Positions 9,218-18,910 of a DNA stretch of 64,000 bases are shown here, in pieces. Made by a program: the position numbers and the translations under genes. Below the pieces are notes generated by a model. It was given only the letters and a program-made list of their open reading frames with translations. It made no database searches and was not told where the DNA came from. The stretch is taken from positions 2,294,001 to 2,358,000 of the forward strand of contig CM121343.1 of assembly GCA_051530055.1 (NCBI GenBank). Direction: 5' to 3'. Source of the stretch: Neoechinorhynchus agilis (lineage: Eukaryota; Acanthocephala). Each line of letters starts with the position of its first letter. Position 1 is the stretch's first letter.

Positions 9218-12200
9218 ATGAGGAAATCAGACGATGGATATAGCGACGGATCAAATTCACCTCCCAGCCCTATACCTCCAAGAAGGCTCAGGACGATCTC
9301 AGCATCGGATAGGTTTTGCCGAAATTCCAAATTACGTCACAATGTGTTCAAATCGCCTACAATCGACGCTGCTGACGCAGATAATTTGAACGCGGCACTT
9401 ATCGATCATGATCAACCTGAGAAGACCAACGCTGCCGGGCTCCCACGCGTCTCTACTGGTTTGTGTCTGGTTTGCGGTAGGTCTTTTAAATTAACCAATT
9501 TGGGGGTTTTGTTTGTCCATGGTCCCCGTGATCTCCGCTGTAGTGGGTCTGGTTCTCCACCACAATTAACCGAACCTTTCGTGCCTGAGACCCCTCAGAT
9601 CACCACTGATTCTATTTCGATACCTGATATCGTGCGGTTTCTGCCCAGGAGCGTCCTGAAACGCATCCCTAAAGGCGCGCGATATCTGGTCGCCAAAGCA
9701 TTTACGGGATTGCTCAGATATTGCCTTCAAAAGAACTGTACGCCATCATGGACACGGCTCTTCGCTTTCCCGCGCTTAGTCCTCTGCACCAGCGGTGATT
9801 CTGGGGTGTCTTTGACATCAACAATCAAGGAAAGGTTAGCCTCCTTTGAACAAATATTTAACGATTTTGAAAGGAATCTCCGCGAGGTTCGTAAGGGACA
9901 CACGAAGGAAGAGTTTCGTTGCCGTTTTTCAAAGCGATCACTGACTGAACGTGTCTCTTCGAAGCTTGCGGACGGAGATGTTCGAGGGGCTGTTCGGTTA
10001 TTGTCATCCTCCGACAGTTTCGCAAAGGGAGACAGCGAGACGCTACAAATACTCCGGTCAAAGCACCCATGTAGTAGCGGAAGTTTTGAAATTCCATCTC
10101 CTCCCATACGAGACAGGACGCCCACTCAAATTTCAGAGTTACAAAAGGCCATCTCATCTTTTGCAAATGGTTCGGGTCACGGGCTTGACGGACTAAGGCC
10201 TCAGCACCTAAAGGACATGATGTCCTTTTCAACTGGTGAAGCAGCTCTCTCTAGGAAGTGCGCTTACCCCCTCGCAAAGGACCTATTTTTCGGAGCCTCA
10301 TTGTGTGCGCTCACAAAAAAAGAAGGTGGAATCCGTCTCATCGCCGTATCTTCGACGGTACGTCGACTCGCAGGAAAAATTCTCTGCAAACCTATTACAG
10401 AGAAAATCGGACAGCAACTTCGTCCAGTCCAACTGCGCTGTTGCACATCCTGCGGGCCGGAAGCTATTGTCCACTCGCTCCGAAACTTTGCTACGAGAAG
10501 CTCGGAGCCGTGCGTGATTCTTAAGTGTGATTTTCGGAACGCCTTTAACTCTCTCAATAGAGAAACCATGTTCTGCGCAATTAGGGATCATGCCCCAGAA
10601 GCCTTCCAGTATTTTCTCAATGCCTACGGGACGGCGACTCCTTTGCTTTTCGAAGACCACCTCATTTGGTCCGAAATAGGAGTGCAACAAGGAGATCCCC
10701 TCGGTCCAATCGCATTCTCCCTAACAGTAAATCCAATAGCGCATTCTCTCCATTCCAGCTTCAAAGCTTGGTACTTGGATGGCGCTACGCTCGGAGGTGA
10801 TCCCTCCGTTGTACTGCGCGATTTGGAGACGCTGATTAGGGAGACCTCGAAGATGGGCATTGAGCTCAATGCTGGAAAATGTGAGCTCCTTGTATTGAAT
10901 ATTGGAGACGCCGCCAAAGTCAAAGAACTAATGGCTGGGTTCGAGGCCGTAGCTCCAGGTCTGAAATTCGTGACTCGGGAGCAACTCAGCCTCCTGGGCA
11001 GTTGCGTCTTCGATTCAAATGCGGAAGATGCGATCGGCCATATCATACCGAAATTTTCGTTGCTGTGCGATAGGGTGCGCGCTCTCTCGACTCATGAAGC
11101 CTTGTTTCTCATAAAGAACGCGCTCTTCATCCCCAAATTATTGTACAAGGTTCCTACAGCAACATTTTTCAAACACAAAAAAGGATTGGCAAAGCTGGAC
11201 GATAAGGTGAGGGCTTGTCTCGAGCGTATTTTAAATGTCCAGCACTCAGATGAGGCGTGGCGACAAGCTTCTTTGCCTGTGTCATCTGGGGGATTGGGAA
11301 TTCGGGCACTAGTGGACCTTGCTTTGCCGGCCTTTCTTGGATCGTTAGAGGGGAGCCTACCAGTATCGAAGAAAATTTTGAAGGAAAAGTTCTGTCTTGA
11401 CCGGGATTTCGTGGTGGCGGTTGAGGAATGGTGCCAGCAGACAGGCGCTAACCATGTTCCCGTGAATGGCCTCAGACAGTCGATCTGGAACGGACCTCTT
11501 GTCGCGAGAGCTAACAGCTCTCTACTTTCCGGTTCTCGCGATGGGGTCGTCCGAGCTAGACTGTTGGCAGTTTCAACACGAGAATCTGGGGCGTGGTTGG
11601 AGGCTGTTCCTCTGGCATCAGTGGGAACTCTTCTTACTGATGAGGTAACGAGGATCGCAGTATCCTTAAGACTTGGTCTTCCGATATGCACGCCCCAGCG
11701 CTGTCGATGTGGGTCTTTGGTTGATGCTTTCGGGCGACACGGTCTCGTCTGCAGAAGGTCAGGAGAAAGGTTCTCACGCCATTCTGAAATCAATAACGCA
11801 ATTTCTCGGGCGTTGAGAACGGCGAACTTCCCGAACATCCTGGAACCCGCCCACCTTTGTCGACTAGACGGCCGTAGGCCCGATGGAATTTCGGTCTTCC
11901 CGTGGCGGGAGGGCAAATGCCTTCTCTGGGACGCCACGTGTGTGAACACCCTCGCAGCCAGCAACATCCCCTATTCCCTCGAAATCGCCGATGGTGCCGC
12001 CAGTGCAGCGGAAGGGAGGAAAATACGGAAATATATTCAGTTATCGAGGGCTCACTATTTTGTCCCCTTTGGGGTAGAGACGTATGGAGCGCTCGGCAGC
12101 TCGGCACTCTCTCTGCTCCAGGATCTCTCGAAGAAATTGAGAGAGGCAACCGGAGACTCAAGAGCAGGCGTATTCCTCCGACAAAATATCTCGCTGGCAG

Positions 12201-12277
12201 TACGACGGGCCAATGCTGCCAGCGTGATGGCGACGGTCGAGGAAGGACAAAAGCTGGAATTTGGCGGGAGGTGGTGA
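9218..12277 (+). mobile_element. RLE-type non-LTR retrotransposon, single long open frame, reverse transcriptase site altered
   Basis: One open frame of 1019 codons. In order: a basic, proline-rich N-terminus; a zinc-finger-like C83-x2-C86-x14-H101-x6-C108; an RT domain (HGLDGLRPQHL; DFRNAF; QQGDPLGPIAFSL; active site at 519-522); a long thumb region; then CRCG...GRHGLVC...RHSEIN, followed by RPD, WDATC and EGRKIRKY. The last blocks fit the restriction-like endonuclease of the R2/NeSL/CRE group, which nicks target DNA for target-primed reverse transcription. The catalytic YxDD box reads YLDG (GGC in place of GAC), while the copy at 18911-21678 has YLDD, so this copy is probably dead although its frame is unbroken. 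The 3' end is near 12320 with no clear poly(A). The clade within the RLE group is not settled. Confidence 0.88.
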
Positions 12278-12319
12278 GTGTGCCTCAAACAGATTGTTTG
12301 AATTATTAAAAATTTAAAC

Positions 12320-12565
12320 CCGATTTTATGAAGTGACCGACCTAATCATTCTAAAAACGTGCTGGGCAACCAAACCAAAAGCAAAGTTTGTTGTCTTTTG
12401 ACCTTTGTGAAGGGCTTTTTAATAATCTAGAGCCCATTTTTCTTGAGAGGTTAGAAAATAATCTCTTGGATTCGAATTATATTTTATCAATGAGGGATGG
12501 AGCACATTTTGTCAAGGTAAACGAGATTGAAAATATTCTAAAGGTCAGAAATGAAGGAACGTCGA
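12320..12565. other. Short unrecognised stretch
   Basis: A 66-codon frame (12388-12588) begins at a non-ATG codon (TTG) and has an acidic, leucine-rich product without known features. It is either the 3' flank of the LINE or a remnant of unknown origin. Confidence 0.3.
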
Positions 12566-13090
12566 GAGAAACACATCAAAGGAATTAATAATGGAGCTTC
12601 GGCAAGAAATTGATGAAATATTTAATCGAACAATATAATAATTTTGCCTGTGAAGTCCATGCGTTCTTGAAACAAGGAAAAGGAAGACTCACATAATTCC
12701 TATGAGCGATAATCCACAATGAACCAAACCTACAAATTTAAGCCATCCAATTGTAATCCATAGAATTTAGGACTTGACATCGTCTAAGGTTTAATTTTTG
12801 CGATTCCACAAATAATAAATTCGCAATCCTCTTTGAATCGCAGATATTTCATTCTTCAATTGAATGGAACCACAACCAATCACCAACAGTGAATTCCTAT
12901 CTAAAGATCTTAAACTAAATTTTTGCTCTCGACGAAGTTAAACAGCGTGTTTTAAAGCTCCTAGGATCCAGTAATCATTAGCTAAACTAAAAGATCGTGT
13001 ATCCGAGATTGATTTAGGGCACGAAATCGATTTTGATTGGATCTGTCTTTAAGAAAAGCACTACTGATAAGAAGATATTTTCGTATGAGG
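12566..13090 (+). repeat. Dispersed non-coding repeat, copy A
   Basis: The stretch 12700-13090 recurs at 38510-38840 (copy B) and 49730-50130 (copy C) in the same orientation, with roughly 90 percent or better identity by eye. It contains the landmark words CCACAACCAATCACCAACAG and TTTTTGCTCT. It has no coding potential. With the following 2.9 kb it forms the left part of the segment duplicated at 48795-57115. Confidence 0.75.
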
Positions 13091-13435
13091 AACAGAATTT
13101 GGGTCCCAATATACGTTTTACCAGATCCTTACTCCCTTCGAGTGATCCTAAAAACGCGGGCAACGACACATCTACTGTTTTTCGAATACCCAAGCCACCG
13201 GACGATACAGGCAATGAAGCTTGTAACCAGGCATCGTCTGATAGCTGGATATTTAAAATGTGCTCGAGACACGTTTTCACAGTGTCATCGAGCTTCTTTA
13301 TCTTATTGACGTGCTTGAAGAACGAAGCCGTGCGCAGTTTATAAAGTAGTTTCTTGATGAAGAGGGTATTCTCTATCAGGAATAGAGCCTCGTGTGACGA
13401 AAGTTCCCGGACTCTATCTAGTTTTTAAGGAGCCT
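13091..13435 (-). mobile_element. RLE-type LINE fragment (thumb region)
   Basis: On the minus strand it encodes the thumb part of the RLE-LINE polyprotein, including HILNIQLSDDAW, QASLPVSSGGLGIR and LPAFLGSLEG, collinear with 11080-11400 of the long copy. It matches 51423-51760 almost base for base, so it belongs to the segmental duplication and is not an independent insertion. Both ends are truncated. Confidence 0.8.
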
Positions 13436-14005
13436 TCAGCGAGCCCATACGAATATTCAGTTGAATCAAAATTGCAGTATTCAGAATTCATTATAATTTT
13501 TTTGTCCGGTTTCGATTTGGAGAATATTCCAGTTTGACGATCCAGCGGTAGGATCGAACCTCAAAGTCGCGATGCAACTGAGATCGTTAATTTCATCAAT
13601 TCAAGCTAAAATCAAGAAACCATCAGTTTTCGAAAGACGTTGCACTTTGTGAATGCCTTTTAAAAACTTGAGTAGAAGACAAAATTCGCAATTTTCCATG
13701 CAAAAATTGTAATTTGAATTGTCTTCAAATGTTTTTCAAATTAAAGCTCAAAACGATAATAATACAACGTTAATCAAGAGGCTAGAGGAATTTCCCTTGT
13801 CTATGCAGAAGATTTATTAGTATGGATTTTGTTTTAACAGTCGAAATCACTGCATTTCTGAATTTATTTGCTTTAGGGTTTTTGTAAGCAACCAAACGAA
13901 ATCTATTGTCGAGAATTCAAAATATGAATAGAGCTGTATTTATTTGGTTACCATGACAATCCATGGAGAAAATGATACTTAAGCATTGGTCTTTGAGTAA
14001 TCTTG
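13436..14005. other. Duplicated non-coding sequence with a decayed exon-like block
   Basis: Matches 52140-52676. A block encoding DPAV-x-SNLKV, LRSLISSIQAKIKKPSV is open in the second copy (52038-52283) and interrupted here, so this copy has decayed. The remainder is AT-rich. About 5 percent of bases differ between the two copies in the 290 nt before the coiled-coil gene. Confidence 0.6.
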
Positions 14006-14656
14006 ATGGTAATTAAGGTATCCAGTACGATTCGACTTCTGAACCCATGTAATCAACAAAACGAAAGTTCGTCCATGAGTTTGGTTTCGGAAATAGCTAG
14101 GCGGGAGCAGTCACCGTACTATGAGATTGCAAAGACCCGACGTCTTGTAAGACGAACCCGAAAAAAACTTGCCCTGATAAAGAAGGAGATCGTTGCAATA
14201 AAAGACGATCTATCTCTTTACAACGGTGATTCTGTACAGACCCAAGAATTGGAAGTTCGAATCGACGACAATTTGAGAGAGTTACGTAAAGCGGCAGTAG
14301 ATTCGAAGAACACGCCGATCGCCTGTAAAGTTTATAAGATTGCATCTCGCGAATACGCAATTTATCAGAGCTTTATGTTACATAAGAAATTCTTTAGTGA
14401 TGTTATACAGGCGGAAAAACGAGTTAAGCGATTAATGAAACGAACAAGTAATCACTTTAGTTTCCAAATGCCCTCCGATTCGCTGAAGAGCTGTTTGCTC
14501 GAGCTCAACGAAATAAAGAATTTATCGAAATTGATGGAAATGAACGAGAACGCTCACAAAATATTAGGAATAATCGATAAATTAATGGATGAATTAATGA
14601 AGATTTACAAAAAAGATCAGAGCCGACGGAAAGTCTCTGTAGAGAACAAAGATTAA
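14006..14656 (+). CDS. Unrecognised coiled-coil protein, copy 1
   Basis: A 216-residue open frame starting at ATG 14006; an in-frame TTG three bases earlier is a less likely start. The product is highly charged and almost wholly helical by eye. Heptad-like leucine, isoleucine and lysine spacing runs through residues 40-95 (RRTRKKLALIKKEI onward) and again through 130-210. There is no signal peptide, no membrane segment and no zinc motif. A near-identical copy lies at 52677-53327: I count six base differences in the frame, five of them changing the residue. It is not a transposon protein that I know. It may be a small host gene, or the coding part of an unknown element carried by the segmental duplication. 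The short spacing to repeats gives no hint of function. Confidence 0.55.
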   Translation: MVIKVSSTIRLLNPCNQQNESSSMSLVSEIARREQSPYYEIAKTRRLVRRTRKKLALIKKEIVAIKDDLSLYNGDSVQTQELEVRIDDNLRELRKAAVDSKNTPIACKVYKIASREYAIYQSFMLHKKFFSDVIQAEKRVKRLMKRTSNHFSFQMPSDSLKSCLLELNEIKNLSKLMEMNENAHKILGIIDKLMDELMKIYKKDQSRRKVSVENKD

Positions 14657-15039
14657 CTATAAATTTTAAAAATATTTTTTTCTGACATATTTTGTTTAAG
14701 TATTCCGAAATCCTTATTTTCAGCATCGTCACAACACGCAACTCACGAAATAATTCTATGTGAAAAAAATAGAATTATTAAATACATCTAATAAGTTAAG
14801 TTAATAATTTTCAAATGAGCATTGTTCTGATGGAATAGCACCGCTAATACTTCGAATGGCGAATGCGTCGTTGGCCACTTGTGTGAAATAAAAAGAGTCA
14901 ATCAGCTGAAGACTTGCATCACATTATCCTACTAAATCATTAATCCTCACGGTACGAAAAGACGCTTTTAAGAAACCGAAGTCAAGAGTGGTTTTAATTG
15001 AATTATAGTTACTTTGCGGCCGCTCAATTAAAATCCACG
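14657..15039. other. 3' flank of the coiled-coil gene, empty site of a gypsy insertion
   Basis: Non-coding, duplicated at 53328-53805. At 15035-15039 lies CCACG, the unoccupied target that in the second copy is split by a gypsy fossil and duplicated on both sides of it. The second copy also has ~110 nt here (53560-53690) that this copy lacks. Confidence 0.75.
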
Positions 15040-15972
15040 GTGCTCCAGAATTTTTTGTGGGATGATACGTTCCCACAGCATTTAAATTTCGCTAAAGAAG
15101 ATTAAAAAATAATCGAACATTTTTAGATCAACAATTGAGCCGCTTTGTATTTGTTCGATAAAAGCAGTCTCCGTGAGAAATTTTTATGGCTAAGCTGTGA
15201 AAAATGCGATTCGTATAACCTGAATGGTTTATAGATACATTAAGTCTCGTAGTTGAAAGCGATTGGACGATATTCGGTTTCGTGATCAATATCCTTCAGG
15301 AGTAGTCATAGGGTTTGAAATTCGAGGAAAAATTCAACGAACAGCACGATGGTGTTGCAATGGGATCACCTCTAGCTCGGACCCTAGCTGAGCTGTTCAT
15401 GCTAGGGTTTGAAAAAGATATTAAGTTGGCTCCCTGAACTCACGAAATACTGCCGATATGTAAACGTTGCATTCTTCATTATCGAAGATAGCACTGATAC
15501 CGACAGTTTAAAAAAGTTGTTGGCTTCCATACATAACAACATCAAATGGGATGTAACAGCCAAGGGACTTGGATCGAAATCATTATTTCGTTCCCCGCAA
15601 GGTTGATCGCTAAGTCCAATGGCACTTTTGCGAATAGAGACTTGGCATCAGCAGAAACCATTCTATATTCTTTATTGCCGTGCGCCTTCAGTCATTCCAG
15701 GAACTCTGGACCCGATGATACGATGTGCTTATCCGCCGGCATTAAATTTCGCAACATGTTAGCCAATGTTTTGGTGTGGTATCCAGAACGTGAGGCAATA
15801 ACTGGTCGTGCTTTTAATGGCGACTTATGTATTTTGTCCGATAAGTACATATTCGGTGTCTTCCCTTTACTTGACCGATGTTTCTAGTATATTTCAGGAC
15901 TTATCCTTCCACGTTTCTTCAGCGTTAGTAAGAATTGATTGAACATCTATTCTCGTTTCATAGTGGGGTATT
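15040..15972. mobile_element. Penelope-like element fragment, internally inverted, copy 1
   Basis: The plus strand 15310-15600 encodes the later RT motifs: DGVAMGSPLARTLAELFM, then YVNV in place of YVDD, followed by FFIIEDSTDT. The minus strand 15972-15600 encodes the earlier RT motifs: KIHKSPLKARPVIAS and VSADAKSLFAKVPLDLAI. The N-terminal half of the RT is therefore flipped against the C-terminal half. No GIY-YIG part is present. The same scrambled structure lies at 56175-57115, so the rearrangement predates the segmental duplication. Stops break both halves. Confidence 0.8.
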
Positions 15973-16009
15973 ATGTTGGACTGGAATCTAAGCTGCGCAC
16001 AAGCGCATC

Positions 16010-17220
16010 GTAGATGCAGAGGAGGGCATCAGAACAAGAGTAATTGGTGGCGGGTTTTAAAACATTTTTCTAAGATTTTAGAGAAAGGTGATAGGATAGA
16101 GATGGGACGAAAGGATGTGGGGGAAATCGGCTTATCGTTTTGGGGTAGGGGGACAACACGGGCTTCCTTAAGACACGACGGGAAAGAGCCCAATAGAAAG
16201 CTAAGGTTCGTTTTTGCGTTGGAGGATCGATAAGTTCCGAGATGATGAAACGAATGGTCCAATTTGGGATAGTTGAATTAGGGAAAGAATGGCGGGGTAG
16301 GCGTTTAAGGATCCCTAGGATTTCGAGATGGGAAACTAAGGAAGGGCATGTATGAATGAACGGGTCAAAAAGTGAGGAGGGAGGTTGGGACAATGGATGG
16401 GAGATTTGGGGATGACAGAGGTTTTTATTCATGGAGTTAAGGATTGAGAGGAGATCAGATTTGGGGAGAGATGTGAAGGGGTGGATCTACCAAGACCAGT
16501 TACATTTTTTATTTCACGCTACCAGTTTCGATTGGGAACGGACGAGACGGGCTATACGGACGCGTTTTGTCAGCGTGGAGTGGAGGGAGGGGTAAGCGAG
16601 ATTACCTGGCCGGAAAGCTTCGGTGACCTGGATTTGAAGGGTTTTTAGAAAAGGCGAGAACCATGAAGAGTCGCGGTTCGAGGTTCGTATTGTTTTGCGA
16701 GGAAAGGAGGCCTTCATCGCAGATTCTATTAGATTTAACAAAGAGCCCGTTGCAATCGAGGGGTCGGGGCCAAAGATGGTAGAGCGGTTATGCGTGATAA
16801 GAGAATTGACACATGCAGCAAAGGATTGGGTATGATGATCACGTTTATCCCAGAAAACTTAGGGGTCGGAAAGGGAATGTTTTTGAGGTGATGAATGGGA
16901 GAGAAGGATGGAACAATGGTCAGACGAGGCGATCGGAGAAGTTTGGTAGTGCACGAATATTGCCTGATGTTTGAGAAAATTTTATCAAGGCGGGAGGAGA
17001 AGCGTGTAGGGAAAGTAACGAGTTGGAAAAGATGAGAGAGCGAGGGCGGGATCGGCAGTTTGTTAAAATCGCCAAGATGTTTAGAAGGGACATGAGGGGT
17101 GGATACTGACGGAGAGGTTTGAAGCTGCGCAGAGAGAAGGGATGGGAGTGGGGGTAAGGGATTCGTGGGTGGACACTGTAGTAAGGGACACACTTTGATT
17201 AATGCTGTATCGATCATGTT
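16010..17220 (-). mobile_element. APE-type LINE fragment
   Basis: On the minus strand: the end of an apurinic-type endonuclease (HLGDFNKLP, then LVTFPTR, LDKIFSNI) at about 17217-16740; the linker to the RT (SNRDSSWFSP) at 16740-16514; and the RT entry (CLKEARVVPLPQ, FRPISILSPFSKILEKCF) near 16140-16030. The palm domain and 3' end are missing, so this element is 3'-truncated or cut by a later event at the border of the duplicated segment. Frames shift two or three times. It is related to the LINEs at 24.4-27.4 kb. Confidence 0.75.
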
Positions 17221-17935
17221 ATAAACATTAAATACTGCAATAATTGATTATAAAGCGCAGTATATAAATAGGTGAGAATGTGTGTGTTTCAAAAATATTT
17301 TCGATACTTAGCGTTGCAGCGGAGGGGGGGGGCGAACGACCACCCAATGCCCGGAGGTTGTCTTTAACCTCAGCTTTACGAAAGCAACTGCTTTCAAAAC
17401 CTTCATCAAACTCAAAGCTCCTTTCGCAACCTGTTGTTGTGGAGGAGGGTGGCAAATGACCACTTATAAACTTCAACTTATGTGTAGATCTCGAAGAGTC
17501 TTGCACAAAGCACCAACAAACAACGGAGGATTTTCATCTCTCGAACAGTCAGCAATTCATTGACTTACCAATTGAAAATAGCCGTATTCGATTTCCCGGC
17601 AATCGATGCCCATCCAGCCAAGGGATAAGATACGCAAATTATATGTTGCTCCGATGATCAAGACCCTTAAAGACGATTGTCATAGTATTCGCTCAATATC
17701 ATACTTCGGAGGAACCTCAGAAAGATCTACTTTGTATCGTGCGAATTCCTTCAACACTGTAGACTTCCTCTTCGGGATCTCACAGTATCGGACTTAAGTT
17801 TCTACTCGGCATTTATCCTTTCAGGCTTATCTCCAGGCATTAACGCAGAGGATCGCCGTGATTTCGAGAACGAGTTCGGATGTTCCATCTTATTCTTTCT
17901 AAGATCAAGAAAGACGGGCAAACCGATTCCTGGAT
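17221..17935. other. Unrecognised sequence
   Basis: Contains a G-run and a loosely repeated phrase around GGCGAACGACCA and GGCAAATGACCA (17330-17460), and a 63-codon plus-strand frame at 17606-17797 without known features. The second half may be the 5' part of the LINE that starts to be recognisable at 17940. Confidence 0.35.
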
Positions 17936-17939
17936 CGGT

Positions 17940-18910
17940 CGTTGAGGCTCCAATTCATATACGAAATGATTTGACGACATGTAGGTCATTCGATTCTTCG
18001 CTAATCAGATTTCAGCACAGGACGAATACGTATTTCCACGTTGCAACATTTGCAATAAATATGAGGAGCAAAAATGTCCCTCGAAAAAGACGATATGCGT
18101 TTTTTGCGCTCAAGACCACCACTCATCAGTATGCCCGAGAAAACCACCAAGCAATGTTCGAACTCTGCGATTAGAAAGGGCACTGCGAGTTTGCCAAAAC
18201 ATGCGCTTATTTTATAAAGAGTGCCTCCTGTGGGCCAAGAAAAAGACTGCAAACTCAACGTCATCTACCGTCACTAAAGAAGAATAGGAGAAAGATTAAG
18301 GAACTACTACCAAACTCTAGTCAGGGGTGGAAAATTGTCTATCGGCGAAAATTTGTTCTTGGCAAAAAGTTGCTGCTGCCTGGATCAAAAGCTGTGGTTT
18401 AGGGAGTGTAATACAGGGATACACACTCTGTGGGAATAACATCCGCGCCCTTTGCCTACAATAATCTTCCGATTAAGGCAAAAATTTCCGATTTAGTTAG
18501 CCATTGGAATTCGAAAGATAAAATCTCAAATAATAAATCGTCAGCACGAGCGAATTTAACAGATATTGCACAGGTCTTCATTCACGCTCCACCGGAAGAG
18601 TGGACAGAAATCAATTTTTGCAAAAAGGATCTTCTTAACCAAGAAGCGCAGGAAGGTGGCTTCTGAAGGGGACGTTAGGCCAATTTCGATTCAGAACTCT
18701 CTTGTTTCGATTTATGAACGCGTCTTAACCAAACTAGTCTTACGATTTGCTTCGAACAATAACTGTATTAGTCCGAGATGTTATGATTTTTTACCGAATG
18801 AGTCAGTGCACTCGGCAATTTCGGAGATTGTGTTTAATTTTAGGTATTATCAGAAATCAATGAATGTTTTGATTTCGTTTGATATTTCTAAAGCATTCGA
18901 TTTTATAAAT
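17940..18910 (+). mobile_element. Two-frame LINE (58-kb type), part before a nested insertion
   Basis: 18042-18140 encodes zinc knuckles (CNIC ... KTICVFCAQDHHSSVC) like those of the ORF1 protein at 58507-59802. 18670-18910 encodes the RT start: RPISIQNSLVSIYERVL, then LISFDISKAFDFIN, which holds RT motif A. At 18910 the RT stops and an RLE-LINE begins; the RT resumes at 21690. Most of the endonuclease is missing between 18300 and 18600, so the element was already decayed or deleted. Frames are broken several times. Confidence 0.75.

Noticed and set aside
9727-12161. Long minus-strand frames (up to 291 codons) opposite the RLE-LINE
   Set aside because: They are antisense shadows of a GC-richer real frame; arginine- and serine-rich products without motifs.
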